From Beijerinckiaceae bacterium (GTDB lineage Bacteria; Pseudomonadota; Alphaproteobacteria; Rhizobiales; Beijerinckiaceae), in the NCBI GenBank assembly GCA_947452455.1, contig CANGBX010000003.1, forward strand, positions 248,001-312,000: a stretch of DNA of 64,000 nt, written 5' to 3'. Shown one piece after another: positions 28,412 through 38,239 of the stretch; position 1 is the stretch's first letter, and every line of letters starts with the position of its first letter. The notes below the pieces were generated by a model. The model was not told the DNA's origin, searched no databases, and saw only the letters and a list, made by a program, of their open reading frames with translations. Position numbers and translations under genes: made by a program.

Positions 28412-29007
28412 AAACGCGCTCCCCCTCAAAGAGCCGTGGCGGTCGCCTGTCGCGCGAAGATGTACGTCTTTGGGTTGAAGTCGCAAAGACTGTGACACCC
28501 AAGCCAGATGCTTCTTTGCCAGATCATTCTGATGATCAGACCGAAGATCTCACCGCTGTATCGTCTTCCCCCCCGATAAAGGTCTCGGCGCCCGAGATTC
28601 GGGCGGCAACGCCCGAAAAGCCAAAGCCCCTGCCTTTGGCGCCTTTGGAGAGACGCTTGCGGCAGCGTCTTTCGCGCGGGCAGATCGATGTGCCGATGAA
28701 GCTTGATCTGCATGGATTGCGGCAGGGGGAAGCACACACTGTCTTGCGGGATTTCCTTTTGCGCGCTTTTCAAAATGATGTGCGCATCGCCCTTGTTGTG
28801 ACCGGAAAAGGAAAGACCACCTCTCGCGACGAGGGGGGGTTTTCAGATCATCCTGGCGTTCTACGGCGCATGGTTCCGCATTGGTTGTCGGAACCAGAGC
28901 TGCGTCACATTGTGCTCGGCTTTGAAGAAGCGGCACCTAGCCATGGCGGGAGCGGCGCGCTGTTTGTCCGCTTGCGGTCGAATCGTCGGTCGGTGGCCAA
29001 AAGCTGA
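28408..29007 (+). CDS. Smr/MutS2 domain protein
   Basis: This 199-residue protein has a disordered Pro/Ser-rich N-terminal half and a C-terminal Smr domain from about residue 90. The domain carries the LDLHG and TGKGK motifs and the terminal GGSGALFVRLR. Stand-alone Smr proteins bind or nick branched DNA or act on RNA in stalled translation; which applies here is unknown. Overlaps with mltA (four bases) and with the downstream XRE regulator (one base) suggest a three-gene operon. Confidence 0.85.
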   Translation: MKTRSPSKSRGGRLSREDVRLWVEVAKTVTPKPDASLPDHSDDQTEDLTAVSSSPPIKVSAPEIRAATPEKPKPLPLAPLERRLRQRLSRGQIDVPMKLDLHGLRQGEAHTVLRDFLLRAFQNDVRIALVVTGKGKTTSRDEGGFSDHPGVLRRMVPHWLSEPELRHIVLGFEEAAPSHGGSGALFVRLRSNRRSVAKS

Positions 29008-29390
29008 TGACACCATTCGGACAAAAATTGCGTACCATGCGGGCCGAGCGCGGTATCACCCTGAAAGATATGGCAGGCGCTCTGGCCGTGTCGCCTGCCT
29101 ATCTTTCTGCTTTGGAGCATGGCCATCGCGGGGCGCCCGCTTGGTATCTGGTCCAGCGGATCATCACCTTCTTCAATGTGATTTGGGATGAGGCTGAGGA
29201 AATTGAGCGTCTGGCGCAAATCTCCCATCCGCGCATTGTGGTGGATACGTCCGGCCTTGGCCCCGAGGCGACCGAGCTTGCCAATAAATTTGCGCGCCAA
29301 ATCGGCACTTTGTCGGAAACCGATATCCGTGCCCTGCTTGGCCTTCTGAATGAACGTGTTGCCGCTGCTTCCAAGCGGTCACGCTCTTGA
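29007..29390 (+). CDS. XRE-family helix-turn-helix regulator
   Basis: This small regulator of 127 residues has a Cro/C1-type HTH at residues 5-60 (LRTMRAERGITLKDMAGALAV, then SPAYLSALEHGHRG), followed by a short helical tail ending in basic residues. No ligand-binding domain is present. It overlaps the smr stop (TGATG) and is followed by a 7-bp hairpin (29399-29420). The target is unknown. The conserved linkage to mltA-smr suggests a housekeeping or envelope role rather than a phage origin. Confidence 0.85.
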   Translation: MTPFGQKLRTMRAERGITLKDMAGALAVSPAYLSALEHGHRGAPAWYLVQRIITFFNVIWDEAEEIERLAQISHPRIVVDTSGLGPEATELANKFARQIGTLSETDIRALLGLLNERVAAASKRSRS

Positions 29391-29398
29391 CCCTTGAT

Positions 29399-29420
29399 CA
29401 GGCGGGTGCCACACCGCCTG
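29399..29420 (+). other. Intergenic hairpin after the XRE regulator
   Basis: CAGGCGG (29399-29405) and CCGCCTG (29414-29420) form a perfect 7-bp stem with an 8-base loop. No T-run follows, so it is at best a weak terminator or an mRNA stabiliser before the kinase gene. Confidence 0.4.
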
Positions 29421-29443
29421 CGGAATGATGTGAGGAGCAGACT

Positions 29444-30451
29444 ATGCCCGCAGAAAAATTTGAAGTCCTCGGCCTTGGCAATGCGATTGTCGATGTGATC
29501 GCGCGCACGGAGGATGACTTTCTCATCAAGCACGGTCTTGCTAAGGGCGGCATGATGCTGGTCGATGAAGCGGCCGCCGACCGTCTTTATGAGTCCATGG
29601 GCGCGGCCACGGTCATTTCTGGTGGCTCGGCAGCCAATACAATTGTCGGCCTTTCCTCTTTCGGTATCCGCACATCATTTGTCGGAAAATTGCACGATGA
29701 TGAAGCAGGCCGGTCTTTCGCCCATGATATTCGCCAAAGCGGCGTTCATTTTGAAACACCTTTTGCCAAGGAGGGTTCCTCAACCGCTCGTTGCCTTGTG
29801 CTTGTGACGCCTGATGGCGAGCGGACGATGAATACTTATCTTGGCGCCTGCCAAAATCTTGGACCTGACGATATCAATGAAGAGATCGTGCGCAATTCCT
29901 CGATCCTTTATCTCGAAGGCTATCTCTGGGATCCGCCAGCTGCAAAAGACGCTTTCAAAAAGGCAGCAGCGATTTCACATGCTGCAGGCAATAAGGTTGC
30001 ACTGACTTTGTCGGATTCGTTCTGCGTTGATCGCTATCGCGATGAGTTTTTGGAACTCATCCGGCACAAAGTTGTCGATATTGTCTTCGCCAACCAGCAT
30101 GAATTGAAGGCGCTTTATCAGACAGCGGATTTTGATACGGCTGTTGCTGCTTTCCGCAATGAAGGTGTTTTGGGCGCTGTGACGCGATCTGAACAAGGTT
30201 GCATTGTCGTCACGCGCGAAGAGACGGTCGCGGTTCCGGCTTCACCCATCGAAAAACTGGTCGATACGACCGGCGCCGGTGATCTCTTTGCAGCAGGCTT
30301 TCTGGCCGGATTGGTGCGCGGTTGCGATATGCGCGATGCCGGACGTTTGGGTGGCCTCGCGGCGGCTGAAATTATTCAGCATTATGGCGCCCGTCCCAAT
30401 GTGAACCTTGCCGACCACGCTGCTGAAAATGGCCTGACGATTCCAGCCTGA
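29444..30451 (+). CDS. PfkB-family kinase, probably adenosine kinase
   Basis: The 335-residue ribokinase-like sugar/nucleoside kinase has the substrate-binding GLGNAIVDVIA at the N terminus, SGGSAANT near residue 60, and the C-terminal PfkB signature DTTGAGDLFAAGF with its catalytic Asp near 265. Sequences of this rhizobial type are usually annotated as adenosine kinase, phosphorylating adenosine to AMP; the sequence alone does not prove the substrate. The ATG at 29444 follows GAGGAG. The gene abuts coaA tail to tail; the palindrome TGATCA supplies both stop codons. Confidence 0.88.
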   Translation: MPAEKFEVLGLGNAIVDVIARTEDDFLIKHGLAKGGMMLVDEAAADRLYESMGAATVISGGSAANTIVGLSSFGIRTSFVGKLHDDEAGRSFAHDIRQSGVHFETPFAKEGSSTARCLVLVTPDGERTMNTYLGACQNLGPDDINEEIVRNSSILYLEGYLWDPPAAKDAFKKAAAISHAAGNKVALTLSDSFCVDRYRDEFLELIRHKVVDIVFANQHELKALYQTADFDTAVAAFRNEGVLGAVTRSEQGCIVVTREETVAVPASPIEKLVDTTGAGDLFAAGFLAGLVRGCDMRDAGRLGGLAAAEIIQHYGARPNVNLADHAAENGLTIPA

Positions 30452-31414
30452 TCAGAGTTTTCTAAGCGCGACTTTTTCAATCTTATGGTTCTGGCCTTTC
30501 GTCAGAACCAGACTGGCTCGTGCGCGGGTTGGGAGAATGTTTTCGTGCAAATTGCGCAGATTGATCCGGCGCCAAATATCGCGGGCGGTACGCTCGGCAT
30601 CTTCATCGTTCAAATCGGCATATTTACGGAAATAGGATCGCGGATCCCGGAAGGCTGTTTCGCGTAATTTCATAAAGCGCGCAACATACCAACGCTCGAG
30701 ATCATCGTCTGGCGCATCAAGATAAACAGAGAAGTCAAAAAAGTCGGAGACGAAGGGAATGTCCTTACCGGGCTTATTGGGCAGAAGAACATTCAAACCT
30801 TCGACGATCAGAATATCGGGTCGGTCGACGACAACGCTTTTGCCGGGCATCACATCATAGACAAGATGCGAATAAACGGGCGCCTCGACATTGCGCTTGC
30901 CGGCTTTGATTTCCGAGAGAAAACGCAACAGACTTGTGCCGTCATAGCTTTCCGGAAAACCTTTGCGGTCCATAATCCCTTCGCGTTCGAGCACGGAATT
31001 GGGATGCAGAAAGCCGTCCGTGGTGATCAGCTCGACCTTCGGTGTGTTGGTCCAGCGCGAGAGCAAAGCTTTCAGCACGCGCGCTGTGGTGGATTTGCCA
31101 ACAGCGACTGATCCGGCGATGCCGATGATATAGGGCATTTTGCCATCTTCAGCGCCCAGAAATCGCTGCGTTGCTTTGAACAGACCTTGTGTGGCGGCAA
31201 CATAAAGCGCCAGCAGGCGCGACAAGGGCAGATAAATGGCAATGACTTCGTCAACCGAAATCGGGTCGTTCATCGACTGGAGTTTTTCCAGATCTTCGAT
31301 GGTGAGCGTCAGAGGCGTGTCGGCACGCAGAGCTGCCCATTCGCTGCGCGTGAAATGGCGGTAAGGCGAAAGTTCTTGCGGTGGCATCGAGGTCGCTGCG
31401 GTTTTGTTTTTCAT
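30452..31414 (-). CDS. coaA: Pantothenate kinase, type I
   Basis: The 320-residue P-loop kinase commits pantothenate to CoA synthesis and is normally feedback-inhibited by CoA. The Walker A motif is [12 protein letters not shown] near residue 105; [22 protein letters not shown] and VEGLNVLL are all family motifs. The ATG at 31414 gives the standard length. It is the distal gene of the minus-strand his cluster, 30 bases after hisE, as in other Rhizobiales. Together with coaE and coaBC, three CoA-pathway loci lie in this window. Confidence 0.96.
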   Translation of the reverse strand: MKNKTAATSMPPQELSPYRHFTRSEWAALRADTPLTLTIEDLEKLQSMNDPISVDEVIAIYLPLSRLLALYVAATQGLFKATQRFLGAEDGKMPYIIGIAGSVAVGKSTTARVLKALLSRWTNTPKVELITTDGFLHPNSVLEREGIMDRKGFPESYDGTSLLRFLSEIKAGKRNVEAPVYSHLVYDVMPGKSVVVDRPDILIVEGLNVLLPNKPGKDIPFVSDFFDFSVYLDAPDDDLERWYVARFMKLRETAFRDPRSYFRKYADLNDEDAERTARDIWRRINLRNLHENILPTRARASLVLTKGQNHKIEKVALRKL

Positions 31415-31444
31415 GTCTCATTCCCGCCCGAGCATTTTAGGGGC

Positions 31445-31759
31445 TCAGTCCCGAGCGGCTTTTTCCTCATGTCCTGACATGCCGGTGCGTCGGCCAAGTT
31501 CGTCCAGAACATCTTGCAATGGAATTCCGGCGGCCTGAAGCGCTACCATAAGATGATAGAGCACATCGGCGGCCTCAGCCGTCATCGCGCCTTTGTCGCC
31601 TTGCGCGGCGGCAATAGCGAATTCAACCGCCTCTTCGCCAAACTTCTTGCCGCAATGGGTCACGCCCTTGTCGAGCAACGACTTTGTATAGGATTTTTCG
31701 GCGCTGGCGGCTGCGCGAGCGGCAATGATCGCTGACAGGTCTTCAAGACGGAAAGCCAT
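31445..31759 (-). CDS. hisE: Phosphoribosyl-ATP pyrophosphatase
   Basis: This 104-residue all-helical MazG-like enzyme performs the second step of histidine synthesis, hydrolysing PR-ATP to PR-AMP. It shows the motifs KKFGEEAVEFAIAA and EAADVLYHLMVAL, with the metal-binding acidic residues. The start ATG at 31759 follows GGAGATCGAGAC. HisI is not fused here and is not in the window. The gene is 13 bases behind hisF. Confidence 0.95.
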   Translation of the reverse strand: MAFRLEDLSAIIAARAAASAEKSYTKSLLDKGVTHCGKKFGEEAVEFAIAAAQGDKGAMTAEAADVLYHLMVALQAAGIPLQDVLDELGRRTGMSGHEEKAARD

Positions 31760-31772
31760 GTCTCGATCTCCT

Positions 31773-32534
31773 TTAATCCATGCGAACGGGCAGGCCCGCG
31801 TTCTTCATATGCTCTTTGGCCTGACGAATGGTGAATTCGCCAAAATGGAAGATCGAAGCGGCCAGAACCGCCGTGGCATGGCCATCACGAACACCATCGA
31901 CCAGATGGTCCAGATTGCCGACACCGCCTGAGGCAATCAAGGGTACTTGAACCGCATCGGCAATAGCCCGCGTTAGCGTAATATCGAAGCCGGATTTTGT
32001 GCCGTCGCGGTCCATCGAGGTCAGAAGAATTTCACCAGCGCCCAGCGCCACCACTTCCTTGGCATATTGTATGGCATCCAAGCCGGTGGGCTTGCGCCCG
32101 CCATGTGTGAAGATTTCCCAGCGGTTCGGCGCAACCTGTTTGGCATCAATAGCCACAACAATGCATTGGCTGCCGAATTTTTCAGCTGCTTCCCGGACAA
32201 AATCGCGGTTGTTGACCGCGGCCGTCATGATCGAAACTTTATCGGCACCGGCCAGAAGAAGATTGCGAATGTCATCTGTTGTGCGCACACCACCACCAAC
32301 GGTGAGCGGCATGAAACAGGCTTCGGCTGTGCGCTGTACGACATCGAGGATCGTGCCGCGATTTTCATGGCTGGCGGTAATATCGAGAAAGCAGAGTTCG
32401 TCAGCGCCCGCTGCATCATAGGCAATGGCACTTTCAACCGGATCGCCTGCATCTTTCAGATCGACGAAATTCACGCCTTTGACGACGCGTCCATCTTTTA
32501 CATCAAGACAGGGAATGACGCGGCATTTAAGCAA
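31773..32534 (-). CDS. hisF: Imidazole glycerol phosphate synthase, cyclase subunit
   Basis: The 253-residue (beta/alpha)8 barrel combines with HisH to make imidazole glycerol phosphate and AICAR. Catalytic Asp11 is in PCLDVKDG and the second Asp in VVAIDAKQ near residue 130. I choose a TTG start at 32534: it sits six bases after GGGAGG and gives the family N terminus [11 protein letters not shown] with Asp at position 11. A GTG at 32555 would lie upstream of that ribosome site. The TTG start overlaps the hisA stop by eight bases, pointing to coupled translation. Confidence 0.95.
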   Translation of the reverse strand: MLKCRVIPCLDVKDGRVVKGVNFVDLKDAGDPVESAIAYDAAGADELCFLDITASHENRGTILDVVQRTAEACFMPLTVGGGVRTTDDIRNLLLAGADKVSIMTAAVNNRDFVREAAEKFGSQCIVVAIDAKQVAPNRWEIFTHGGRKPTGLDAIQYAKEVVALGAGEILLTSMDRDGTKSGFDITLTRAIADAVQVPLIASGGVGNLDHLVDGVRDGHATAVLAASIFHFGEFTIRQAKEHMKNAGLPVRMD

Positions 32535-33282
32535 GCCGAGCCTCCCGTGCCGCACGGATCAAACGCAGGGCCTGCGCAGGATCAAGGCGACCATCGTAAA
32601 GTGCACGCCCCGTGATCGCGCCTGCAAGCTTGTTGCAGTCGGGCATCAACAGGCGCTCCACATCGGCGAGCGAGGCAAGACCACCGGATGCAATGACCGG
32701 AATGGAGATCGCGTCAGCCAATGCGAGGGTTGCCTCAATATTGAGGCCCTTCAAAACACCATCGCGCGAAATGTCCGTGTAGATAATGGCTGCAACACCA
32801 GCATCTTCAAAACGCTTGCCAAGCTCGGGTGCTGTGACTTGCGATACTTTGGCCCAGCCATCGACGGCTACCAAGCCATCGCGCGCATCAATGCCAACGG
32901 CAATCTTGCCCGGATAGCGGCGCGCAGCTTCGCGTACAAGATCAGGGTCGCGCACGGCTGCTGTTCCGATGATGACGCGCGACACGCCTTTTGAGAGCCA
33001 GCCATCAATCGTGCGCATGTCACGAATGCCGCCGCCCAATTGCACGGGCATTTTGACCCGCTTCAAAATGGCTTCGACGGCGTGCGCATTGCGCGGCTCG
33101 CCGGCGAAAGCGCCATCAAGATCGACCACATGCAGATATTCGAAACCCTGATCTTCAAAGGCTTGCGCCTGAGCAGCAGGATCTGTGTTGAAGACGGTTG
33201 CCTGATCCATATCGCCATGGATCAGGCGCACGCATTCGCCCTGCTTGAGATCAATCGCGGGAAAGAGGATCAAGGTGCCCAC
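32527..33282 (-). CDS. hisA: Phosphoribosylformimino-5-aminoimidazole carboxamide ribotide isomerase
   Basis: The 251-residue barrel enzyme catalyses the Amadori isomerisation before the HisF/HisH step. The catalytic Asp lies in [10 protein letters not shown] near the N terminus and the second in VGIDARDG near residue 130; GGGIRDM and ASGGLAS phosphate-binding loops are present. The start is ambiguous: GTG 33282 is used here, but TTG 33273 would put the Asp at the canonical position 8. Either overlaps the end of hisH. Confidence 0.94.
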   Translation of the reverse strand: MGTLILFPAIDLKQGECVRLIHGDMDQATVFNTDPAAQAQAFEDQGFEYLHVVDLDGAFAGEPRNAHAVEAILKRVKMPVQLGGGIRDMRTIDGWLSKGVSRVIIGTAAVRDPDLVREAARRYPGKIAVGIDARDGLVAVDGWAKVSQVTAPELGKRFEDAGVAAIIYTDISRDGVLKGLNIEATLALADAISIPVIASGGLASLADVERLLMPDCNKLAGAITGRALYDGRLDPAQALRLIRAAREARLA

Positions 33283-33914
33283 CTGAGAAAATTAGCGATA
33301 AGAGCCAGTCCAAGTTTTTGGCTCTTCTCGGGATGAAATTGGGTGCCGACAATATTGTCGCGACCAACCATAGCAGTCAGCTCACCGCCATATTCAGTCG
33401 TGGCGACAATATGCGCCGGATCAGCCGTTTTCAGATGATAGGAATGGACGAAATAGGCATGCAGGCCATGTTCGCCAACCGGAATGTCGTTGAGAAGCGC
33501 ATGCTGACGGCGCACTTCAAGCGTATTCCAGCCCATATGTGGAACTTTGAGATCGGGTGATGCCGGCTTGATCTCGACGACTTCGCCGGGAATCCAGTTC
33601 AGTCCTTGCGCCACGCCATGTTCGAGGCCGCGCGAAGCGAGCAATTGCATGCCGACGCAAATCCCCAAGAAGGGCCTGCCACCTTTGATGACGCTCTCTT
33701 CCAGCGCTTCGACCATGCCAATCACATTGTCGAGGCCGCGGCGGCAATCGGCGAAAGCGCCAACACCTGGCAAGACGATGCGATCTGCGCGGCGCACAAG
33801 ATCCGGATCTGACGTGACGATAACGCTCACACCTTGCTCGGCGGCAGCGCGCTCTACGGCTTTGTGAGCCGAGTGGAGATTGCCTGACCCATAATCAACA
33901 ATTGCGACGCTCAT
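33270..33914 (-). CDS. hisH: Imidazole glycerol phosphate synthase, glutaminase subunit
   Basis: The 214-residue class I glutamine amidotransferase feeds ammonia to HisF. It begins [13 protein letters not shown] and has the nucleophile in GICVGMQLL near residue 90, with the His/Glu pair in FHPEKS near the C terminus. The ATG at 33914 is chosen over the longer frame start because it gives the conserved N terminus and follows GGGAG. It overlaps hisA downstream by about a dozen bases and is preceded by a DUF2628 gene. Confidence 0.95.
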   Translation of the reverse strand: MSVAIVDYGSGNLHSAHKAVERAAAEQGVSVIVTSDPDLVRRADRIVLPGVGAFADCRRGLDNVIGMVEALEESVIKGGRPFLGICVGMQLLASRGLEHGVAQGLNWIPGEVVEIKPASPDLKVPHMGWNTLEVRRQHALLNDIPVGEHGLHAYFVHSYHLKTADPAHIVATTEYGGELTAMVGRDNIVGTQFHPEKSQKLGLALIANFLRWAP

Positions 33915-33918
33915 CTCA

Positions 33919-34377
33919 TCAGGCTCCCGAAGATGGGAAAAGGCCAACGAGATGGGGAGCTCCCGAAGTCGTAGCAGTGCGTGTTGCGGGCGCAGAATGG
34001 CTTATTTCAAATCGCGTGAAAAAACGACGCTCAGCATCTGCCAAGCTGCCGTCTTGAACAACATCGACCAAATGAAAACCGCGGCGACGCAAAACATAGC
34101 GGCGGATAGAGGCCGCTTCAAAGCCAAGCGCCAGTGCGATGAGCAATTCCAAAAGGCTTTGCGCACCGATGTGAATGATCTGATTCTGCATAAGCAGTCC
34201 AAGACCAACTTGGATAAGGCTCCAGATCAAGAAGCCAATCCATGCACGATTCCAAAGAAGCCAGAGAGGGCCAAACAATAAAGCCCACCAGCTAAAACCG
34301 TCACGCACGAAAACCGCCCGCTCGAAAGCGGACGGTTGATCGGAAGTTTCCTTCATATGCACCGTATAGATGCTCAT
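33919..34377 (-). CDS. DUF2628 membrane protein within the his operon
   Basis: This 152-residue protein has the DUF2628 pattern: an aromatic-rich [18 protein letters not shown] followed by two or three hydrophobic helices (about residues 30-90), then a soluble tail. Function is unknown. It sits between hisB and hisH, four bases before hisH, and is co-directional with all his genes, so it must be transcribed with them. The same placement occurs in other Rhizobiales, which suggests a real functional link or a regulatory convenience rather than chance. Confidence 0.82.
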   Translation of the reverse strand: MSIYTVHMKETSDQPSAFERAVFVRDGFSWWALLFGPLWLLWNRAWIGFLIWSLIQVGLGLLMQNQIIHIGAQSLLELLIALALGFEAASIRRYVLRRRGFHLVDVVQDGSLADAERRFFTRFEISHSAPATRTATTSGAPHLVGLFPSSGA

Positions 34378-34397
34378 GCGTGCGATGCTCTCTGGCC

Positions 34398-34985
34398 TTA
34401 AAGGCTGCCCTTGGTCGATGGCACGCGATCTTTTTGGCGCGGATCAATGGCAATGGCCGCACCAAGCGCACGGGCAAGGCCCTTGAAACATGATTCAGAA
34501 ATATGGTGATCGTTGATCCCATAAAGCGTCTCAACATGCAGCGTGATGCCGGCATTCATGGCGAAAGCCTGAAAGAATTCGCGCACAAGGTCCGTATCGA
34601 ATTCGCCGATCTTGCTGTGATGGAAGGTCGTGCGGAACACGAGGAAGGGGCGTCCGGACACATCCAGCGCCACGCGTGTCAGCGTCTCGTCCATCGGCAA
34701 GAGGCAATCGGCATAGCGGGTGACGCCACGCAGATCGCCAAGCGCTTGACGGATCGCCTGACCGAGCACGATGCCTGTGTCTTCCACCGTGTGATGCTGA
34801 TCAATGTGCAGATCGCCCTTGGCCTCGATCTCGATGTCGATCAGGCTGTGACGGGCGATTTGGTCGAGCATGTGATCGAAGAAGCCGATACCGGTCTTGA
34901 TCGCAGCCTTTCCCGTTCCGTCAAGCTTGACGGTCGCCTTGATCTCGGTTTCGCGCGTCTGGCGCGAAAGGGTGGCGCTACGCAT
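34398..34985 (-). CDS. hisB: Imidazoleglycerol-phosphate dehydratase
   Basis: The 195-residue monofunctional HisB dehydratase, without a phosphatase domain, has the Mn-binding [12 protein letters not shown] near residue 45, [12 protein letters not shown] near 70, and the second-half motifs [10 protein letters not shown] and NDHHISE. The ATG at 34985 follows AGGA. It is the first gene of hisB-DUF2628-hisH-hisA-hisF-hisE-coaA. The promoter should lie in the 168-base gap to the divergent hslV. Confidence 0.96.
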   Translation of the reverse strand: MRSATLSRQTRETEIKATVKLDGTGKAAIKTGIGFFDHMLDQIARHSLIDIEIEAKGDLHIDQHHTVEDTGIVLGQAIRQALGDLRGVTRYADCLLPMDETLTRVALDVSGRPFLVFRTTFHHSKIGEFDTDLVREFFQAFAMNAGITLHVETLYGINDHHISESCFKGLARALGAAIAIDPRQKDRVPSTKGSL

Positions 34986-35094
34986 GGATCCTGTCCTTGA
35001 ATTGATGCTGCGGCTTCTAGCAAGCCCGGTGCCGTATGGCTACCTCGCTGCCGGATCGCATATGATTTTGAGCTCTTGTGTTACCCCAAAGGCC

Positions 35095-35123
35095 CTTGTC
35101 AGTCTGTTACCGGCTTCATAAAT
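35095..35123 (+). promoter_or_regulatory. Possible heat-shock (RpoH-type) promoter of hslVU
   Basis: CTTGTC (35095-35100), a 16-base spacer and CATAAAT (35117-35123) resemble the CTTGAA / CYTATNT-like elements used by alphaproteobacterial RpoH. The position, 30 bases before the hslV ATG, is suitable, and hslVU is a typical heat-shock operon. Both elements are imperfect, so this is a weak call. Confidence 0.33.
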
Positions 35124-35153
35124 GCGACCTTTCACTCCCTTCGGAGCTTGTCC

Positions 35154-35729
35154 ATGACCGAACCCGCACAGCAATCCGGCTCCGGCTGGCACGCGACCAC
35201 GATTTTGATGGTCCAGAAGGGCGGCCGGACGGTCATCGGGGGTGATGGGCAGGTCAGCCTCGGACCGACCATTATCAAGGGCAATGCCAGGAAGGTGCGT
35301 CGCCTCGGCAAAGGGGACGTGATTGCTGGTTTTGCCGGTGCCACAGCCGATGCTTTTGCCCTTTTTGAGCGGCTCGAGACCAAAATTGACCAATATCCGG
35401 GCCAATTGCTCCGCTCTTGTGTCGAATTGGCCAAAGATTGGCGCACGGACCGCTATTTGCGCCGATTGGAAGCCATGATGCTGGTCGCCGATAACAAGGT
35501 CGCCTTGGTGCTGACCGGCACGGGCGATGTGTTGGAGCCCGAGCAGACCGAGCACGGCGCTGTGATGGCCATTGGTTCTGGCGGCAATTATGCGCTGGCA
35601 GCCGCCCGCGCACTTTTGCCGACAGATCAGGATGCGGAGACCATTGTCCGCTCGGCGATGAAAATTGCCGCCGAAATTTGCGTTTATACGAACACCAGTC
35701 TTGTTATTGAATCGATCGAGAAGCGCTGA
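35154..35729 (+). CDS. hslV: ATP-dependent protease subunit HslV (ClpQ)
   Basis: The 191-residue N-terminal-nucleophile peptidase of the HslUV protease is related to proteasome beta subunits. Processing should expose a Thr in [12 protein letters not shown], so about 14 residues form a propeptide, longer than in E. coli. [10 protein letters not shown] and the Gly/Ser-rich [13 protein letters not shown] are conserved. I chose the ATG at 35154; the frame is open upstream to 35076, but that part does not resemble HslV. hslU follows two bases after the stop. Confidence 0.95.
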   Translation: MTEPAQQSGSGWHATTILMVQKGGRTVIGGDGQVSLGPTIIKGNARKVRRLGKGDVIAGFAGATADAFALFERLETKIDQYPGQLLRSCVELAKDWRTDRYLRRLEAMMLVADNKVALVLTGTGDVLEPEQTEHGAVMAIGSGGNYALAAARALLPTDQDAETIVRSAMKIAAEICVYTNTSLVIESIEKR

Positions 35730-35731
35730 CC

Positions 35732-37036
35732 ATGACCGATTTTTCTCCGCGTGAGATCGTCTCCGAGCTGGATCGATTCATCGTTGGCCAGAATGAAGCC
35801 AAACGTGCGGTTGCCATTGCGCTGCGCAATCGTTGGCGGCGTTTGCAGCTCACAGGCGCGATGCGCGAGGAAGTGCTGCCAAAAAATATTCTCATGATTG
35901 GGCCAACCGGATGCGGCAAGACGGAAATTGCGCGCCGCTTGGCAAAGCTCGCTGGCGCGCCCTTTCTCAAAGTGGAAGCGACCAAATTTACAGAAGTCGG
36001 CTACGTCGGGCGCGATGTCGAACAGATCGTGCGCGATCTTGTCGAAGTTGGTATTTCCCTGGTGAAGGAAAGCAAACGGCGCTCGGTTTCTGTCAAGGCT
36101 CAGGCAGCTGCCGAAGAGCGTGTCTTAGATGCGCTGGTTGGTAAAAGTGCCTCTGGCGCAACGCGCGATACGTTTCGCAAAAAATTGCGACAGGGAGAAC
36201 TCGACGACAAAGAGATCGAAATTGAATTGGCACAATCCAGCGCGGGTATGCCCATGTTTGAATTGCCCAATATGCCCGGTGCTTCTATGGGCGCAATTTC
36301 GATTGGAGATATTTTCGGAAAAATGGGGCAAAAAACCCGCACGCTGCGCACCAGCGTGAAAGAGGCTTACGAACCGCTGGTGACTGAAGAAAGCGACAGG
36401 CTTTTGGATCAGGATCAGCTTGTCCAGGAAGCGATCCGCGAAGTTGAAAATAACGGGATCGTTTTTCTCGATGAGATCGACAAAATCTGCGCGCGTGAAA
36501 ATCGTGGTGGTGCGGATGTGTCGCGTGAGGGCGTTCAGCGTGATCTTTTGCCCCTGATCGAGGGCACGACCGTTTCAACCAAGCACGGTGCGGTGAAGAC
36601 GGATCATATTCTTTTCATCGCTTCAGGCGCCTTCCATGTCTCCAAGCCGTCTGACCTTTTGCCGGAGTTGCAGGGCCGACTGCCGATCCGCGTCGAGCTC
36701 AAATCGCTCACCGAAGATGATTTCAAGCGGATCCTGACCGAGACCGAGGCCAGCCTGATCAAGCAATATACGGCTTTGCTCCAGACCGAAGGCGTCAAAC
36801 TGACCTTTACCCCCGATTCGATCGATGTTTTGGCGCGCATGACCGTTCAGGTGAATTCGACCGTCGAAAACATTGGGGCGCGGCGGCTGCAGACCATGAT
36901 GGAAAAACTGCTCGAAGAGGTGAGTTTTTCGGCACCCGACCGGTCTGGTCAGGAAATTGTCATCGACGGCCCTTTCGTCGAAAAGCAGATTGCTGATCTC
37001 GCCCGCAATGCCGATTTGAGCCGCTTCGTTCTTTAA
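35732..37036 (+). CDS. hslU: HslU (ClpY) unfoldase ATPase
   Basis: The 434-residue AAA+ ring unfolds substrates and feeds them to HslV. Walker [10 protein letters not shown] is near residue 55, GYVGRDVE (the pore loop) near 90, the inserted I domain spans about 110-230, Walker B is VFLDEIDK near 245, and the C terminus LSRFVL inserts into HslV to activate it. Length and domain order are standard. The start at 35732 is two bases after hslV. Confidence 0.97.
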   Translation: MTDFSPREIVSELDRFIVGQNEAKRAVAIALRNRWRRLQLTGAMREEVLPKNILMIGPTGCGKTEIARRLAKLAGAPFLKVEATKFTEVGYVGRDVEQIVRDLVEVGISLVKESKRRSVSVKAQAAAEERVLDALVGKSASGATRDTFRKKLRQGELDDKEIEIELAQSSAGMPMFELPNMPGASMGAISIGDIFGKMGQKTRTLRTSVKEAYEPLVTEESDRLLDQDQLVQEAIREVENNGIVFLDEIDKICARENRGGADVSREGVQRDLLPLIEGTTVSTKHGAVKTDHILFIASGAFHVSKPSDLLPELQGRLPIRVELKSLTEDDFKRILTETEASLIKQYTALLQTEGVKLTFTPDSIDVLARMTVQVNSTVENIGARRLQTMMEKLLEEVSFSAPDRSGQEIVIDGPFVEKQIADLARNADLSRFVL

Positions 37037-37106
37037 GATTGAAAGGCTTGCCAGAAGGTCTTCGCATTTGCGATAAGGCGGGCCTTGCTATCGGAGCCGT
37101 GTTGCA

Positions 37107-38141
37107 ATGCAAGCCTTCCCCCAGCTCGTTTTTTCCGGCGTTCAGCCCACAGGTAATTTGCATCTTGGCAATTATCTCGGCGCGATCACCAAGTTTGTGG
37201 CTCTGCAGGACACGCATGATTGCATCTATTGTGTGGTCGATCTGCATGCGATCACCGTGGCCCAGAAGCCGTCGGAATTAACTTCGAATATTCGCGAAGT
37301 CACAGCGGCATTTATTGCGGCAGGCGTCGATCCGACGCGTCACATTGTTTTCAATCAGAGCCAAGTGGCCGAGCATGCGGAGTTGGCCTGGATCTTCAAT
37401 TGCGTGGCACGCATCGGCTGGCTCAACCGCATGACGCAGTTCAAAGAAAAGGCTGGCAAAGACCGCGAAAATGCATCGGTCGGCCTTTATGCCTATCCGA
37501 CTTTGATGGCAGCTGACATTCTCGTCTATCGCGCGACACATGTGCCGGTGGGTGAAGACCAGAAGCAGCATCTCGAATTGGCGCGCGATATTGCGCAAAA
37601 ATTCAATAATGATTTTCTGGTCGACAATCCAGCTTATGCCGACGGCAAAGGGTTTTTCCCGTTGCCCGAACCTTTGATTCAAGGCCCAGCTACGCGCGTC
37701 ATGAGCTTGCGCGATGGGTCGAAGAAAATGTCGAAGTCAGATCCGTCTGATAATTCGCGCATCAACCTCGCTGACGATGGCGATACAATTGCGCAGAAAA
37801 TTCGCAAAGCAAAGACCGATCCCGACGCGCTGCCGTCTGCGCTCGAGGGTCTCGCTGGTCGCCCTGAGGCGGATAATCTGGTTGGCATTTATGCAGCACT
37901 TGAGGGCAAGACGAAGCTCAATGTCTTGCAGCAATTCGGCAGCGGCAATTTCTCGACCTTCAAATCGGCTCTTGTGGATTTGACCGTGGCCAAGCTTGCC
38001 CCGATTGGCTCCGAAATGCGCCGCCTTCAAGCGGATGCGCCCTATATTGACGGCGTTTTGCGCGATGGTTCCAACCGGGCACGGGAGCGTGCGGCCAAAA
38101 CCATGTCGGCTGTTCGCGACATTGTGGGTTTTGTGCGCTGA
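37107..38141 (+). CDS. trpS: Tryptophanyl-tRNA synthetase
   Basis: The 344-residue class I synthetase charges tRNA-Trp. It has the HIGH-type signature [11 protein letters not shown] at about residues 15-25 and KMSKS in [12 protein letters not shown] near residue 208. [13 protein letters not shown], which binds the adenylate, is intact. The ATG at 37107 begins [11 protein letters not shown], standard for the family. It lies 70 bases after hslU; a short AGGGG/CCCCT stem at 38171-38184 follows it. Confidence 0.96.
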   Translation: MQAFPQLVFSGVQPTGNLHLGNYLGAITKFVALQDTHDCIYCVVDLHAITVAQKPSELTSNIREVTAAFIAAGVDPTRHIVFNQSQVAEHAELAWIFNCVARIGWLNRMTQFKEKAGKDRENASVGLYAYPTLMAADILVYRATHVPVGEDQKQHLELARDIAQKFNNDFLVDNPAYADGKGFFPLPEPLIQGPATRVMSLRDGSKKMSKSDPSDNSRINLADDGDTIAQKIRKAKTDPDALPSALEGLAGRPEADNLVGIYAALEGKTKLNVLQQFGSGNFSTFKSALVDLTVAKLAPIGSEMRRLQADAPYIDGVLRDGSNRARERAAKTMSAVRDIVGFVR

Positions 38142-38239
38142 GGGCGCGACACAATCGCCATTGATCTTAGAGGGGTTCACCCCTTATCTGGTGGGTGTCA
38201 TCCGTCGCCGGCCTTGAACCGGACGCCGTGGAGAGAGCC

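Noticed and set aside
38171-38184. AGGGG/CCCCT stem after trpS as terminator
   Set aside because: Only five base pairs and no T-run; too weak to list as a feature.
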